A stretch of 59,669 nt of DNA. Source: Candidatus Omnitrophota bacterium. GTDB taxonomy: Bacteria > Omnitrophota > Gorgyraeia > Aquiviventales > Aquiviventaceae. The stretch covers positions 1-59,669 of the forward strand of contig JAHFGV010000014.1 in the NCBI GenBank assembly GCA_023247255.1, given 5' to 3'. Shown in pieces: positions 59,654-59,669 of this stretch (its first letter is position 1; each line of letters opens with the position of its first letter). The translations under genes and the position numbers were made by a program. The notes beneath the pieces were generated by a model. The model saw only the letters and a program-made list of their open reading frames with translations, had not been told where the DNA came from and ran no database searches.

Positions 59654-59669
59654 TGGCACTCTAATAATA

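Overview
The window is about 59.7 kb from a Gram-negative-type bacterium. It most resembles candidate phylum Omnitrophota (OP3), or a relative in the Planctomycetes/Omnitrophota neighbourhood. This placement is an inference from two things: one gene spans the first 25 kb without a stop codon (>8,300 codons; giant open reading frames are a known trait of Omnitrophota such as Ca. Velamenicoccus), and the spacers are packed with short self-complementary repeats. No rRNA, tRNA, CRISPR array or phage gene was seen. All main genes are on the + strand; the only convincing minus-strand genes are a small toxin-antitoxin pair lying antisense inside the giant gene.

Region 1 (1-25136): the 3' part of one giant multi-domain membrane protein whose start lies off the window. 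Soluble domains are separated by membrane segments and by a recurring signal-peptide/membrane cassette (core LLIGLTLGLPRLGWA). In order: a membrane-associated HEXXH motif, a methyltransferase-like domain, a membrane block, a second methyltransferase-like domain, a near-identical copy of the membrane block, a weak kinase-like region, a third methyltransferase-like domain, a transglutaminase-like C/H/D domain, HEAT repeats, two unassigned regions, HTH-like helices, a complete RelA/SpoT-like chain (HD, synthetase, TGS, helical, ACT) with damaged catalytic motifs, a fourth methyltransferase-like domain, and a long polytopic C-terminus. The PIN-type toxin-antitoxin pair at 19334-19937 lies antisense to it, and a leftover of the same PIN 3' end sits at about 22655-22720.

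Region 2 (25278-32871): an exported 530-aa protein with TraB/ChaN/Tiki-like motifs, then an exported 1,949-aa protein carrying sugar-kinase (ROK)-like, HEAT-like and winged-helix-like domains.

Region 3 (32981-47159): a PilZ protein, then a carbohydrate locus: solute-binding lipoprotein, two sugar-ABC permeases (no ATPase gene here), an exported three-repeat helical protein, an exported protein with two glycosidase-like barrels, a cytoplasmic GH94 phosphorylase and a ROK-family regulator. Together these suggest cleavage of a beta-glucan-like polymer outside the cytoplasm, uptake of the products and phosphorolysis inside.

Region 4 (47801-59653): a type II secretion/type IV pilus-like cluster: coiled-coil membrane protein, GspF, pseudopilins of GspI, GspJ and large GspK type, an exported Ig/FN3-like protein, a GspL-like PilM-PilN fusion, a PilO/GspM-like protein and a GspC/PilP-like protein. 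The secretion ATPase, major pseudopilin and secretin are not in the window. Short overlaps indicate translational coupling.

The spacers of regions 3 and 4 hold several interspersed repeat families: a MITE-like element of about 244-306 bp with terminal inverted repeats and 6-bp target duplications, a 162-bp element with 17-bp perfect terminal repeats, a TAACAGG-ended element, CCCTCACCC-type inverted repeats, and AATCGACAATCG-type hairpins. The last family also lies inside genes, in the leader regions of five exported or pilin-like proteins.
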